Shown piece by piece: positions 1-7,037 of a stretch of DNA of 16,861 bases; the stretch's first letter is position 1, and every line of letters begins with the position of its first letter. Both the position numbers and the translations under genes were made by a program. The notes under the pieces were generated by a model. That model searched no databases. It had not been told where the DNA came from and worked only from the letters and a program-made list of their open reading frames with translations. This stretch comes from Actinomycetes bacterium. Lineage in GTDB: Bacteria; Actinomycetota; Thermoleophilia; Solirubrobacterales; 70-9. The DNA is taken from the NCBI GenBank assembly GCA_023436605.1, contig JAEZIQ010000057.1, forward strand, positions 1 to 16,861. The letters are read 5' to 3'.

Positions 1-34
1 CTTAATTCAGTGGGTCGGCCCCGGTTAACTGCAT

Positions 35-58
35 GTCGGCCGGTCTTCGCCGGCCGAC
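35..58. repeat. 9-bp perfect inverted repeat (hairpin)
   Basis: GTCGGCCGG (35-43) and CCGGCCGAC (50-58) are perfect complements around a 6-nt loop, TCTTCG. There is no T-tract on either side, so it is not a clear intrinsic terminator. It lies beyond the 3' end of the minus-strand mIHF-like gene and may reinforce the terminator at 70-106, or belong to a gene outside the window. Confidence 0.5.
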
Positions 59-69
59 CACAGAAACCC

Positions 70-106
70 GCCCCCTCCTCTGCGTCAGCAAATGGAAGGA
101 GGGGGC
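70..106 (-). terminator. Candidate terminator of the mIHF-like gene
   Basis: A 10-bp GC-rich stem pairs 70-79 with 97-106 (GCCCCCTCCT with AGGAGGGGGC) around a 17-nt loop, starting 18 nt past the stop codon of the minus-strand gene. Read on the minus strand, the stem is followed by GGGTTTCTG, so the U-tract is only three bases. Position and stem strength favour a terminator; the short U-tract and long loop weaken the call. Confidence 0.45.
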
Positions 107-123
107 TCTGTCTGAAGGTGCTT

Positions 124-459
124 CTAGTGGGGGCGCAGTTGGCTGACGAGCAGCATGCGCTGGCGCTCGGTCAGGGTGTCAAGCCTTTTGTTTTCGCTCA
201 GGCCCACGGAAGCGAGCAGCTTCCGGGTCCGTGTCCGACCCCACCGGGACTGGGAGCGAAGCAGTTCCGAGAGGGTCATGCTCTCGGTCTGCCAGGGACA
301 TTCAGTGATTACTTTGGTGATGGAGATCTCACCGCTTGCGATCGACCGTTTCAACGCGGCCCGGGCAAGACGAACCCGGTTCGCTCGTTCGAGCGCCTGA
401 AGATGCTGTGGCATCGGACTGGCAATCGAATTCGAATCGGCGGTGGCGGCAACTTCCAC
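124..459 (-). CDS. mihF: Actinobacterial integration host factor (mIHF-like)
   Basis: This protein of about 111 aa resembles actinobacterial mIHF, a small nucleoid-associated DNA-binding protein unrelated to enterobacterial IHF. What is visible is a basic N-terminal helix (LERANRVRLARAALKRS), then the ITKVI and MTLSELLRS segments, then a helix-hairpin-helix-like stretch (WGRTRTRKLLASVGLSENKRLDTL), in the order found in the mycobacterial protein. The GTG at 459 is preferred because GGGAGG (467-472) sits 7 nt upstream. It gives a length close to the usual ~105 aa. An in-frame TTG at 504 and an ATG at 414 have no such site. The usual P-x-V-G hairpin is replaced by S-R-W-G, so this may be a divergent second copy rather than the housekeeping one. 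It stands alone and is divergent from the lipoprotein gene at 784. Confidence 0.8.
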   Translation of the reverse strand: MEVAATADSNSIASPMPQHLQALERANRVRLARAALKRSIASGEISITKVITECPWQTESMTLSELLRSQSRWGRTRTRKLLASVGLSENKRLDTLTERQRMLLVSQLRPH

Positions 460-591
460 GGGCGGTCCTCCCTTCGGGGATGGTTCTTTGGCTGGATATG
501 GCAATGGGGTACTAGCCGGGGATCCTCTGTCCCGGTCGTCACTTCTCCCCCGTCTGTGCCGGTCTTTCCGTCCGGCTCAGGCGATAAAGGC

Positions 592-620
592 AACATAGTG
601 AACTTGGCCTCGGCGGGCAA
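592..620 (-). promoter_or_regulatory. Candidate promoter for the mIHF-like gene
   Basis: On the minus strand, TTGCCC (615-620) and TATGTT (592-597) are separated by 17 nt. Each matches the vegetative sigma consensus at four of six positions. Transcription would start near 585, giving a leader of about 125 nt before the GTG at 459. Confidence 0.4.
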
Positions 621-676
621 TAGTGAGATTCGCGAACTTTCGCTAAGAGCAGGTTTTTTCTTCCGCGGCAATTTTC

Positions 677-703
677 TTGCCGTCGCTGACCACGGTCTGT
701 AAT
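677..703 (+). promoter_or_regulatory. Candidate promoter for the lipoprotein gene
   Basis: TTGCCG (677-682) precedes TGTAAT (698-703). The -10 matches the consensus at five of six positions, but the 15-nt spacer is shorter than the preferred 17. A start near 710 would give a leader of about 74 nt before the GTG at 784. Confidence 0.3.
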
Positions 704-783
704 GTCCGCCCGGAGAGAAACCGCACAGCGTTCGGCTGGCGGTAACTGCGGCTCCGTCTGGGGCCCGAACGAGGGGAGAGAAA

Positions 784-2127
784 GTGTCGAAGAAACTGAA
801 GCTGTTGCTCGGTCTCGGTGCACTGGCGGTCGTCGCCATAGTCCTGGTGGCCTGTGGGAGCGACAGTTCGGATGACTCGGGTTCGGATGGCGCCGAGGTG
901 GCGGGAGTGAACGTCGATACCTGCGGCGAGATGACTTATGGCGGTGAGGGATCACCCGACGCCCTCATCGTTTCCGACCTGCCGCTGCAGGGTGACTCGT
1001 CGGACCGGTCCAAGCAGATGAACGATGCGATTACCCAGGTGCTCGAAGGCGCGGGCTGGAAGGCCGGTGACACGACGATCGGCTTCCAGGCCTGTGATGA
1101 CTCGCTGGCCGACACCGGCCTCTGGGACGAACAGACCTGCAAGGACAACGCCACCGCCTACAGCGAGGACTCAAGTGTCCTCGGGGTCGTCGGGACCTAC
1201 AACTCCGGTTGCGCACAGGCGATGATCCCGATCCTCAACGAGGCCGAAGGTGGAGCGCTGGCGATGGTTTCGCCGGGCAACACCGCGATCTGCCTGACCG
1301 AGTCGGCCGACACCTGCACCGACGGCGCTCCTGATTCGCTCTACCCGTCCGGCAAGAGGAACTACGCCCGCGTGGTCCCGAACGACGCCGCGCAGGGTGC
1401 CGCCCTGGTCACCTACGCGGCCGACCAGGGCTACAAGAGGGTCTCGGTGCTGTTTGCTGCTGACGACGACACCTCGTACGGTCAGGCTCAGACCTTCATC
1501 AACTCGTCGAACGCCGGTGGCGTCAAGGTCACCGAACAGCTCGAGTGGGATCCGGAGGCCAAGGACTACACGGCCCTTATGGACAAGGTCAAGAAGAGCA
1601 ACCCGGACGCCATTCTGCTGGCCGGTCTGACCGAGCAGAACGGTGGGCAGCTGATCAAGGACAAGGTCGCGGTGCTCGGGCCCAATGACGGTGCCGTGGC
1701 CCTCATGGCTCCCGACGGTTTCGCCCAGCAGTCGACGATCGACGAGGCGGGACCTGCCTCGGCGGGGATGATCGCTTCCGTGCCGGGACGGGTGCCCGAC
1801 CTGCTCCCCGGTCCGGGCAAGCAGTTCGTGAAGGAACTGGAATCGAAGACCGGCGGCCAGCCCGTCGAGCTGTACGCCCCGTACGCGGGCCAGGCAGCCC
1901 AGGTCCTGCTCGACGTGATCGCTTCGGCGGGTGCTGACCGCGCCGCGATCGCATCAGGCCTCTATGGGCTCTCGGTCACCGACGGAATCACCGGTGATTT
2001 CAAGATCACCGAAACCGGTGACCCTGACGTCAGTCCGATCACGATCAACAAGGCGGCCGATGTTTTCGAGCCGCTCGAAGTAGTTGAACCGAAGGCCAAC
2101 CTGATCACTGCCGCCCGCGGCCAGTAG
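784..2127 (+). CDS. ABC-type branched-chain amino acid-like substrate-binding lipoprotein
   Basis: This is a 447-aa extracytoplasmic solute-binding protein of the type 1 periplasmic-binding family (Peripla_BP_6/LivJ-like). A basic N-terminus and hydrophobic segment (residues 3-23) end in the lipobox L21-V22-A23-C24, followed by an Asp/Ser/Gly-rich linker typical of Gram-positive lipoproteins. The body shows a DALIVSDLPLQG opening strand, AMVSPGNT in the ligand cleft region, a conserved RVVPND block and DAILLAGL. The GTG start is supported by GAGGGGAGAG ending 3 nt upstream. The family binds amino acids, amides, urea or aromatic compounds; the ligand cannot be read from sequence. No permease or ATPase gene adjoins it, so it would have to work with a transporter encoded elsewhere or act as a sensor. 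A strong terminator follows. Confidence 0.85.
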   Translation: MSKKLKLLLGLGALAVVAIVLVACGSDSSDDSGSDGAEVAGVNVDTCGEMTYGGEGSPDALIVSDLPLQGDSSDRSKQMNDAITQVLEGAGWKAGDTTIGFQACDDSLADTGLWDEQTCKDNATAYSEDSSVLGVVGTYNSGCAQAMIPILNEAEGGALAMVSPGNTAICLTESADTCTDGAPDSLYPSGKRNYARVVPNDAAQGAALVTYAADQGYKRVSVLFAADDDTSYGQAQTFINSSNAGGVKVTEQLEWDPEAKDYTALMDKVKKSNPDAILLAGLTEQNGGQLIKDKVAVLGPNDGAVALMAPDGFAQQSTIDEAGPASAGMIASVPGRVPDLLPGPGKQFVKELESKTGGQPVELYAPYAGQAAQVLLDVIASAGADRAAIASGLYGLSVTDGITGDFKITETGDPDVSPITINKAADVFEPLEVVEPKANLITAARGQ

Positions 2128-2150
2128 TCAGCTCAATCCGGTTGGCTGGA

Positions 2151-2177
2151 AGGGGCCGCCCGGGGGCGGCCCCTTTT
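2151..2177 (+). terminator. Intrinsic terminator of the lipoprotein gene
   Basis: A perfect 10-bp stem pairs AGGGGCCGCC (2151-2160) with GGCGGCCCCT (2165-2174) around the loop CGGG, and runs into TTTT (2174-2177). The last T is also the first base of the stop codon complement of the convergent gene. No comparable T-run exists for the minus strand, so it serves mainly the rightward gene. Confidence 0.85.
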
Positions 2178-3430
2178 CATTCGGTCAGAGTGGGGAAGTC
2201 CTTGATGACTTCACCGATGATGCCGAGCGCCTTGTCGAGCTGTTCCTTCTCGTGGGTCGCCATCAGGCTGGTGCGGAGCAGGGCGCCGCTCGGCGGGACC
2301 GCCGGGTGGATCGCCACGTTGCAGTAGACGCCGGCGTCAAAAAGCGCCTTCCAGAGCAGGACCGCGGTCCAGTCCTCGCCGACCACAACCGGGACCACCG
2401 GGGTGTCGGCGACACTGCCGTCCGGCATCGTGCCCGGCTGAACGACCTTCAGGCCCAGGTCCTCGAGACCGTGGCGCAGGTAGCGGGCGTTCTCGAGCAG
2501 GCGGGCGAAGAGCGGTGCACCTTCGGTCCGGCAGATCCTGGTCGCTTCGAGGGCCGCCCCGACCGCGGCCGGCACGCCGGAGGCGCTGAAGATGAACGAG
2601 CGTGAAGTGATCCGCATGTAATCGACCACATCGCGGCTGCCGGCGATGAATCCGCCGCAGGAGGCAAGGCTCTTGGAGAAGGTGCCCATCCGCAGGTCGA
2701 CCTCGTCCTCGAGGCCGAACAGCTCGGTCGCGCCGGCCCCGCGCTCACCGAGCACACCGACGCCGTGGGCCTCGTCGACCATGATCCGGGCGCCGTAGTG
2801 CTTCGAGAGCTCGACCACGCGGGGCAGGTCGGGCAGATCGCCCTCCATCGAGTAGACGCCGTCGACGACGACCAGGATGCCGCCCCCGTCGCCCTGGGCG
2901 CGCTGGAGCATCTTTTCCAGCTTGTCCATCTGGTTGTGGCGGAAGGGACGCAGTCTCGCCCCGGAAAGCTTGCAGCCGTCGAGCAGCGAGGCATGGTCGC
3001 CGGAGTCGCAGATCACCGTGTCGCCCGGGCCGAGAATCGCCTGCAGGCAGCCGACGTTCGACTGGTAGCCGGTCGAGAACACGATCGCGTCCTCGGTGTT
3101 CATCCAGCCGGCGAGCTCTTCTTCGAGCTCAACGTGGATCGGCGTGGTGCCGTTGAGCAGCCGTGACCCGGTCACTCCGGTCCCGTACTTGTCAAGCGCT
3201 TCCCGGGCCGCGTTCTTGACCCGGTCATCGCCGGTCAGACCCAGGTAATTGTTGGAGCCGAGCATGATCGTCTCGCGGCCTTCCATCTCGACCACGGGGC
3301 CGGCCTGGGAAGTGAGCAGCCGGAAGTAAGGGTTGAGACCACCTTCGTTGGCGGCTTCAAGCTGCTCGCGGCGCTCGTGGTTCTTGATCTTTTCGAATAG
3401 ATCGATCGGTGCAGTCGTGCTCTCGGACAT
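2177..3430 (-). CDS. PLP-dependent alpha-oxoamine synthase (KBL/BioF/serine palmitoyltransferase family)
   Basis: This 417-aa enzyme is a fold-type I PLP protein of the alpha-oxoamine synthase family, which condenses an amino acid with an acyl-CoA. Visible hallmarks are GSNNYLGL (58-65), GTGVTGSRLLNGT (83-95), the PLP-stacking His146 in GDHAS, DEAHGVG (219-225, Asp219 contacting the pyridine nitrogen) and the Schiff-base Lys253 in GTFSKSL. Length matches the ~400-420 aa of the family. The family covers 2-amino-3-ketobutyrate CoA ligase, 8-amino-7-oxononanoate synthase and serine palmitoyltransferase. The GSNNYLGL/GTGVTGSR blocks and the RSFIFSAS segment look at least as SPT-like as KBL-like, and no threonine dehydrogenase or biotin gene adjoins it, so I leave the substrate open. 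The ATG has only a weak purine stretch upstream. It is convergent with the lipoprotein gene and divergent from the first cupin. Confidence 0.88.
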   Translation of the reverse strand: MSESTTAPIDLFEKIKNHERREQLEAANEGGLNPYFRLLTSQAGPVVEMEGRETIMLGSNNYLGLTGDDRVKNAAREALDKYGTGVTGSRLLNGTTPIHVELEEELAGWMNTEDAIVFSTGYQSNVGCLQAILGPGDTVICDSGDHASLLDGCKLSGARLRPFRHNQMDKLEKMLQRAQGDGGGILVVVDGVYSMEGDLPDLPRVVELSKHYGARIMVDEAHGVGVLGERGAGATELFGLEDEVDLRMGTFSKSLASCGGFIAGSRDVVDYMRITSRSFIFSASGVPAAVGAALEATRICRTEGAPLFARLLENARYLRHGLEDLGLKVVQPGTMPDGSVADTPVVPVVVGEDWTAVLLWKALFDAGVYCNVAIHPAVPPSGALLRTSLMATHEKEQLDKALGIIGEVIKDFPTLTE

Positions 3431-3532
3431 GCGGAAAGTCTCGCAGACAGGGGTCGAGGGTTGACGCGGCAGTCCGTGGCGGAGAGGGTGGGGCGAGGGG
3501 ACCCGGTCTCATTCCGAACCGAAAGGGCATCA

Positions 3533-3952
3533 ATGGAAAAGCCACTGAACGTGGAGGACGTCGAGACGGTCTCGCTGACCTCAACCGCAAGCGATGACGC
3601 AGCCTGGGTTGGCGGCTACTTCGCCTACGGGGGATCAGGCAGCGACCAGTCGACCCTGATCTACTTCGCGATCCCGCCGGGCAAACGGCTCGGCCGCCAC
3701 TTCGACACCGCCGAGGAGACCCAGTTCTTCATCGGCGGGGAAGGTGAGTTGTTGCTCGATGAAGGCTCATACCCGGTACGGAAGGGTGACCTGATCGTTC
3801 TGGAGGAAGGCCGCCTTCATGATCTGCACAACACCGGCGACGAGGACCTTCGGGTGGTCGGGTTCTTCTCGAAGCCGCAGGTCGAGCAGCACTGGACCGA
3901 CGAGCGGTGGCCCCCGGACAACCAGGAGGTGACCGGTAGTCCCAACCGCTGA
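3533..3952 (+). CDS. Small single-domain cupin protein (first paralogue)
   Basis: This 139-aa protein is a single conserved beta-barrel cupin (Cupin_2 type). Motif 1 reads G-KRLGR-HFD-TAEE, and motif 2 reads G-DLIVLEEG-RL-H-DLH-N. Two His and the Glu of the usual metal site are kept, while the second His of HxH is Asp. A longer frame opens at 3461, but the ATG at 3533 is chosen because AAAGGG (3522-3527) lies 5 nt upstream. The added residues would also lie outside the cupin fold and read as translated intergenic sequence. It precedes the ABC exporter by 42 nt on the same strand and is clearly related to the cupin at 6550-6999. Enzyme, sugar isomerase or ligand-sensing roles are all possible; no specific function is assigned. 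Confidence 0.8.
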   Translation: MEKPLNVEDVETVSLTSTASDDAAWVGGYFAYGGSGSDQSTLIYFAIPPGKRLGRHFDTAEETQFFIGGEGELLLDEGSYPVRKGDLIVLEEGRLHDLHNTGDEDLRVVGFFSKPQVEQHWTDERWPPDNQEVTGSPNR

Positions 3953-3994
3953 ATTATCCGGGCCGGGGGCGGGCTCCCGCTATTCATACTCGCT

Positions 3995-5002
3995 ATGAGC
4001 GTGGAGCGGAACGGAATCGAAGTCGAGGGTTTGGTCCGGGAGTTCAAGAACGGTCCCCGGGCGGTTGACGGGATCAACCTGACCGTCGAACCGGGCGAGA
4101 TTTACGGCTTCCTGGGGCCGAACGGCGCCGGGAAATCAACCACCGTGCACGTCCTGACCACGTTGCTTCCCCCGACTGCGGGCACCGCCCGGGTAGCCGG
4201 GTTCGACGTCGCTTCGGACGGAGCGAAGGTCCGCAAGGTGATCGGCGCGGCGCTCCAGGAGGCGGCGCTCGACCCGCACCTGACTGCCCGCGAACACATG
4301 AGGCTCCAGACCTCGCTGCACGGGTTGCCCAAGGAGGAAAGGGTTAGTCGCGGCGACGAACTGATCGAGCGGGTCGGGCTCTCCGAAGCCGCCGACCGTC
4401 GGGTCGGTGGCTACTCGGGCGGCATGAAACGACGGCTCGATCTCGCCCTGGCCCTGGTCCATCGTCCCCGGGTGCTTTTCCTCGACGAACCCACCACCGG
4501 ACTCGACCCCCAGAGTCGGGCCTCGCTCTGGGCCGAGGTGACCCGACTCTCGGCCGAGGACGGCGTGACCGTGTTCCTCACCACCCAGTACCTCGAGGAA
4601 GCCGATCAACTGGCCAACCGGGTCGGGATCATCGACGAGGGCCGGATCGCCGCCGAGGGCACCCCGGCTGCTCTCAAATCCGAGATCGGACGGCCCAGCG
4701 TCGAAATCGTGCCCCGCAACCCGGGTGATCGCGGACCCTCCCGGGAAATACTCGACCGCTTCGGGACTCCGGTCCCGGCCGCCCGGGATGCGCTCGGAAT
4801 CAGGCTGGGCGAAGGCATCGACGAACTGGTCGGCATCGTCCGGGCCTTCGACCAGGCCGGCATCGAACTCGCCAGCCTGGTCCTCAACGAACCGACCCTC
4901 GATGACGTATTTCTGGCCAAGACCGGTCACCACCTCGAGGGCGCCGGCGATGCGGACAGCACCGAGATGCCGCTGCCCGACGCGGAAGCCGTGTCCTCTT
5001 GA
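3995..5002 (+). CDS. DrrA-type ABC exporter ATP-binding protein
   Basis: This 335-aa ATPase powers an ABC-2 exporter. It has Walker A GPNGAGKS (41-48), Q-loop Gln88, signature SGGMK (141-145), Walker B VLFLDE (160-165) and the D-loop GLDP. The switch His is replaced by Gln198 in TTQYLEEAD, a replacement characteristic of the daunorubicin-resistance DrrA subfamily. The ~100-residue C-terminal extension (NEPTLDDVFLAKTG) is also typical of that group. No clear Shine-Dalgarno precedes the ATG; an AT-rich TATTCATACT (3981-3990) ends 4 nt before it, so initiation could be leaderless or coupled to the upstream cupin. Its TGA overlaps the TTG start of the first permease. The family exports hydrophobic drugs, lipids or natural products; the substrate is unknown. 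Confidence 0.92.
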   Translation: MSVERNGIEVEGLVREFKNGPRAVDGINLTVEPGEIYGFLGPNGAGKSTTVHVLTTLLPPTAGTARVAGFDVASDGAKVRKVIGAALQEAALDPHLTAREHMRLQTSLHGLPKEERVSRGDELIERVGLSEAADRRVGGYSGGMKRRLDLALALVHRPRVLFLDEPTTGLDPQSRASLWAEVTRLSAEDGVTVFLTTQYLEEADQLANRVGIIDEGRIAAEGTPAALKSEIGRPSVEIVPRNPGDRGPSREILDRFGTPVPAARDALGIRLGEGIDELVGIVRAFDQAGIELASLVLNEPTLDDVFLAKTGHHLEGAGDADSTEMPLPDAEAVSS

Positions 5003-5805
5003 GCGAGGCCGTGCTCACCGCTCGGCCGGGCGGGTCGCCCCTGCCGATCCAGGTGGCGGCCATGGCTGGCCGATCGGTGACCCGGCTGGTCCGCCAACCC
5101 GCGGCGATCATCCCCAGCGTGATCTTCCCGCTGTTCCTGCTTGCCGTCAACGCTGGCGGGCTGAACGCCGCGACCGAGATCCCCGGGTTCCCGACCGACT
5201 CCTACATCACCTTCGCGATCGCCTTCACCTTCATCCAGTCGGCGATCTTCTCGACCATGAACGCCGGGCAGAGCCTGGCCCAGGACATCGAGAACGGATT
5301 CTTCTCCCGCCTGGTACTCACCCCGATGCGCCCCTCGGCCCTGATGGCCGGGCAGCTGGCAGGGCTCGTTCTGCTCGGCCAGTTCCAGGCGCTGCTCTAC
5401 TTCGCGGTCGGAGTGGCGGCCGGCGCCGATTTTTCGGCCGGGATCGCCGGATACCTGGTGCTGGCCGCCCTGGTTTCGGTGATCTCGGTCGGTTTCGGTG
5501 GGATCGGCCTGATCATGGCGATCCGGACCGGTTCCGGGGAGGCGGTGCAGGGCATGTTCCCGCTGCTCTTCGTGTTGCTCTTTTTCAGTTCGATGACCCT
5601 GCCGCGCAACCTGATCGAGCAGGACTGGTACCGGTTCCTGGCCACGATCAACCCGATCAGCTACCTGATCGAAGCGATCCGCAGCCTGTTCATCGTCGGT
5701 TGGGACCCTGAGGCGCTGGCGCTCGGCTTCGGTATCGCCACGGTCATCGCGATCCTCTCGATCTCCTTCGCTGCCCGCTCGCTGCAGGGAAGGATGCTCA
5801 ATTGA
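4999..5805 (+). CDS. ABC-2 type exporter permease (first half-transporter)
   Basis: This 268-aa membrane protein has about six hydrophobic segments (near 36-52, 69-86, 113-140, 150-175, 186-200 and 239-258). It carries the DrrB-like blocks DIENGFFSRLVLTPMRPSA (about 96-114, in the cytoplasmic loop that contacts the ATPase) and NPISYLIEAIRSLF (about 218-231). The TTG start lies inside the overlap TTGA with the ATPase stop codon, so translation is very likely coupled. No independent ribosome site is visible. It probably pairs with the next gene product to form a heterodimeric channel driven by the ATPase at 3995. Confidence 0.9.
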   Translation: MSEAVLTARPGGSPLPIQVAAMAGRSVTRLVRQPAAIIPSVIFPLFLLAVNAGGLNAATEIPGFPTDSYITFAIAFTFIQSAIFSTMNAGQSLAQDIENGFFSRLVLTPMRPSALMAGQLAGLVLLGQFQALLYFAVGVAAGADFSAGIAGYLVLAALVSVISVGFGGIGLIMAIRTGSGEAVQGMFPLLFVLLFFSSMTLPRNLIEQDWYRFLATINPISYLIEAIRSLFIVGWDPEALALGFGIATVIAILSISFAARSLQGRMLN

Positions 5806-6581
5806 CCACGTTCGACCGGGCCTATTTCGCCTCCGCCTGGGCGGTCGCCTGGCGGTACCTTCATAACCTCTACACCAAGCCGGCGGTTTTCCTGCCGAGC
5901 TTGATCTTTCCCCTCTTTTTCCTCGCCGCCTTCGCCGGCGGACTCTCCTCGGTCGGTGACGTTCCCGGGTTCGACTACTACGACTTCACCGCTTTTCAGT
6001 TCTGCTTCGTGCTGATCCAGGCTTCCGCCCTGGCCGGTGTCTTCGTCGGTTTCTCGATCGCCGGCGACTTTGAGCAGGGGATGGGGAGGAGGATGATGCT
6101 GGCCACCTCGAACCGCTCGGCGATCGTGATCGGGTACGCGATCGGCGCCGCCCTGCGCCTGATCGTGGTCTGGGTGATCATCACCGGGGTCTCACTGCTG
6201 GCCGGGATGGGGGTCCGGGGCGACGGCTTCGACATCGCCGGGATGTACATGCTGGGACTGCTGGCCAATCTCGCCGCGCTCTTCTTTTCGGCCGGGGTCG
6301 CGTTGCGGTTCCGTTCGCTCCAGGCCGGACCGCTGATGCAGATGCCGGTTTTCATCGCGCTCTTCCTTGCTCCGGTGTATGTGCCGCAGGACCTGCTGAC
6401 CGGGTGGATCGAGCCGGTCGCCCGGGTCAATCCGGTGACCGCACTGCTTGACGGTGCCCGCAGTCTGCTCGCTGGCGAACCGTCGGGCCTCCTCCTTGCC
6501 TACGGCGTCGCCTTCGGCCTGATCGCCCTGATGGCGGTCTGGGCGATCAGTGGCCTGCGTAAGGCCGAGGTTTCCGGGTAA
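5802..6581 (+). CDS. ABC-2 type exporter permease (second half-transporter)
   Basis: This 259-aa protein has the same architecture as the preceding permease, with about six membrane segments. The coupling-loop motif GDFEQGMGRRMMLATSNRS (88-106) and NPVTALLDGARSLL near the last periplasmic segment correspond to the DIENGFFSR and NPISYLIEAIRSLF blocks of its partner. The start TTG again overlaps the previous stop in TTGA, the same 4-base coupling used one gene earlier. Shared motifs and order point to an ancient duplication giving a heterodimeric exporter. The downstream cupin frame begins inside its last codons. Confidence 0.9.
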   Translation: MTTFDRAYFASAWAVAWRYLHNLYTKPAVFLPSLIFPLFFLAAFAGGLSSVGDVPGFDYYDFTAFQFCFVLIQASALAGVFVGFSIAGDFEQGMGRRMMLATSNRSAIVIGYAIGAALRLIVVWVIITGVSLLAGMGVRGDGFDIAGMYMLGLLANLAALFFSAGVALRFRSLQAGPLMQMPVFIALFLAPVYVPQDLLTGWIEPVARVNPVTALLDGARSLLAGEPSGLLLAYGVAFGLIALMAVWAISGLRKAEVSG

Positions 6582-6999
6582 CCCCCGCAGCATCCGGCAC
6601 CACGTCGACGACATCCCGCTGACTTCCCACCGCTCGCCAGTCAGCCGACAGGCGGTCTGGTCGTCGGGACTGCTCGATGCCGGAGGCCCGACCAGGTCGA
6701 CCACCATGTACTACGCCCTGGCGCCCGGGCGGCATCTGGGCTGGCATGCCAACAGCGTGGAGGAAGTCCAGTTCGTGGTCGAGGGCATCGGTGAGCTCGA
6801 GCTCGAGGGTGAAACCGAGCCGATTCGAAGTGGTGATCTGCTGTTCCTGAGGGAAGGCGAAAGTCACGACATCCGTAACACCGGCACCAGCGACCTTCGC
6901 CTCGTCGCTTTCTTTCCCGAACCTGAGATCGAGCACGCCTGGCCCGGGGGAAACCGGCTCCCCGGGCGGCGGGAGGTCATAACGACGCGGAATCGCTGA
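6550..6999 (+). CDS. Small single-domain cupin protein (second paralogue), coupled to the exporter
   Basis: This 149-aa cupin is a paralogue of the one at 3533. The two align without difficulty from HHVDDIPLTS onward and share the layout VEEVQFVVEGIGELELEG, SGDLLFLREGESHDIRNTG and a C-terminal tail ending in a basic N-R. Motif 1 is G-RHLGW-HAN-SVEE, so the second metal His is Asn here; motif 2 keeps its His. The only usual start upstream of the conserved region is the GTG at 6550, which overlaps the permease gene by 32 bases. No Shine-Dalgarno is visible, so it probably depends on ribosomes finishing the permease. A rare start codon such as ATC nearer the paralogue's N-terminus cannot be excluded. 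Function is unknown; the linkage suggests it acts on, or senses, the exporter's substrate. Confidence 0.78.
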   Translation: MACVRPRFPGNPRSIRHHVDDIPLTSHRSPVSRQAVWSSGLLDAGGPTRSTTMYYALAPGRHLGWHANSVEEVQFVVEGIGELELEGETEPIRSGDLLFLREGESHDIRNTGTSDLRLVAFFPEPEIEHAWPGGNRLPGRREVITTRNR

Positions 7000-7024
7000 C
7001 GGTCGCGACGAGGTCAGGCGTTGG

Positions 7025-7030
7025 TAGGTT
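7025..7030 (+). promoter_or_regulatory. -10 element of a leaderless transcript (GNAT gene)
   Basis: TAGGTT fits the actinobacterial TANNNT -10 pattern and ends exactly 7 nt before the ATG at 7038, so transcription would begin at the start codon. No Shine-Dalgarno is present upstream of that ATG. Confidence 0.45.
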
Positions 7031-7037
7031 GGCTGCC

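Larger units (their letters stand above)
460..783. other. Divergent intergenic region
   Basis: These 324 bases separate the mIHF-like gene from the lipoprotein gene. Open frames here lack a ribosome site and resemble no family I recognise. The stretch at about 580-680 is visibly richer in A and T than its surroundings, as expected of a promoter region, and holds the two candidate promoters listed separately. The last ten bases are the lipoprotein's ribosome binding site, GAGGGGAGAG at 771-780. Confidence 0.6.

Noticed and set aside
3953..3994. Short GC hairpin (GCGGG-CT-CCCGC) between the first cupin and the ATPase as a terminator
   Set aside because: The loop would be only two bases and there is no T-run, so separation of the two genes' transcripts is not supported.
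4725..5711. 328-codon plus-strand open frame spanning the ATPase end and first permease
   Set aside because: Offset frame of two overlapping, clearly recognised genes. Its product is Arg/Pro/Gly/Asp-rich and lacks the hydrophobic segments expected here.
3995..6581. Antibiotic biosynthesis or self-resistance cluster around the DrrA-like exporter
   Set aside because: No biosynthetic genes (PKS, NRPS, tailoring enzymes) or MarR/TetR regulator adjoin it; DrrA-type exporters are widespread in Actinobacteria.
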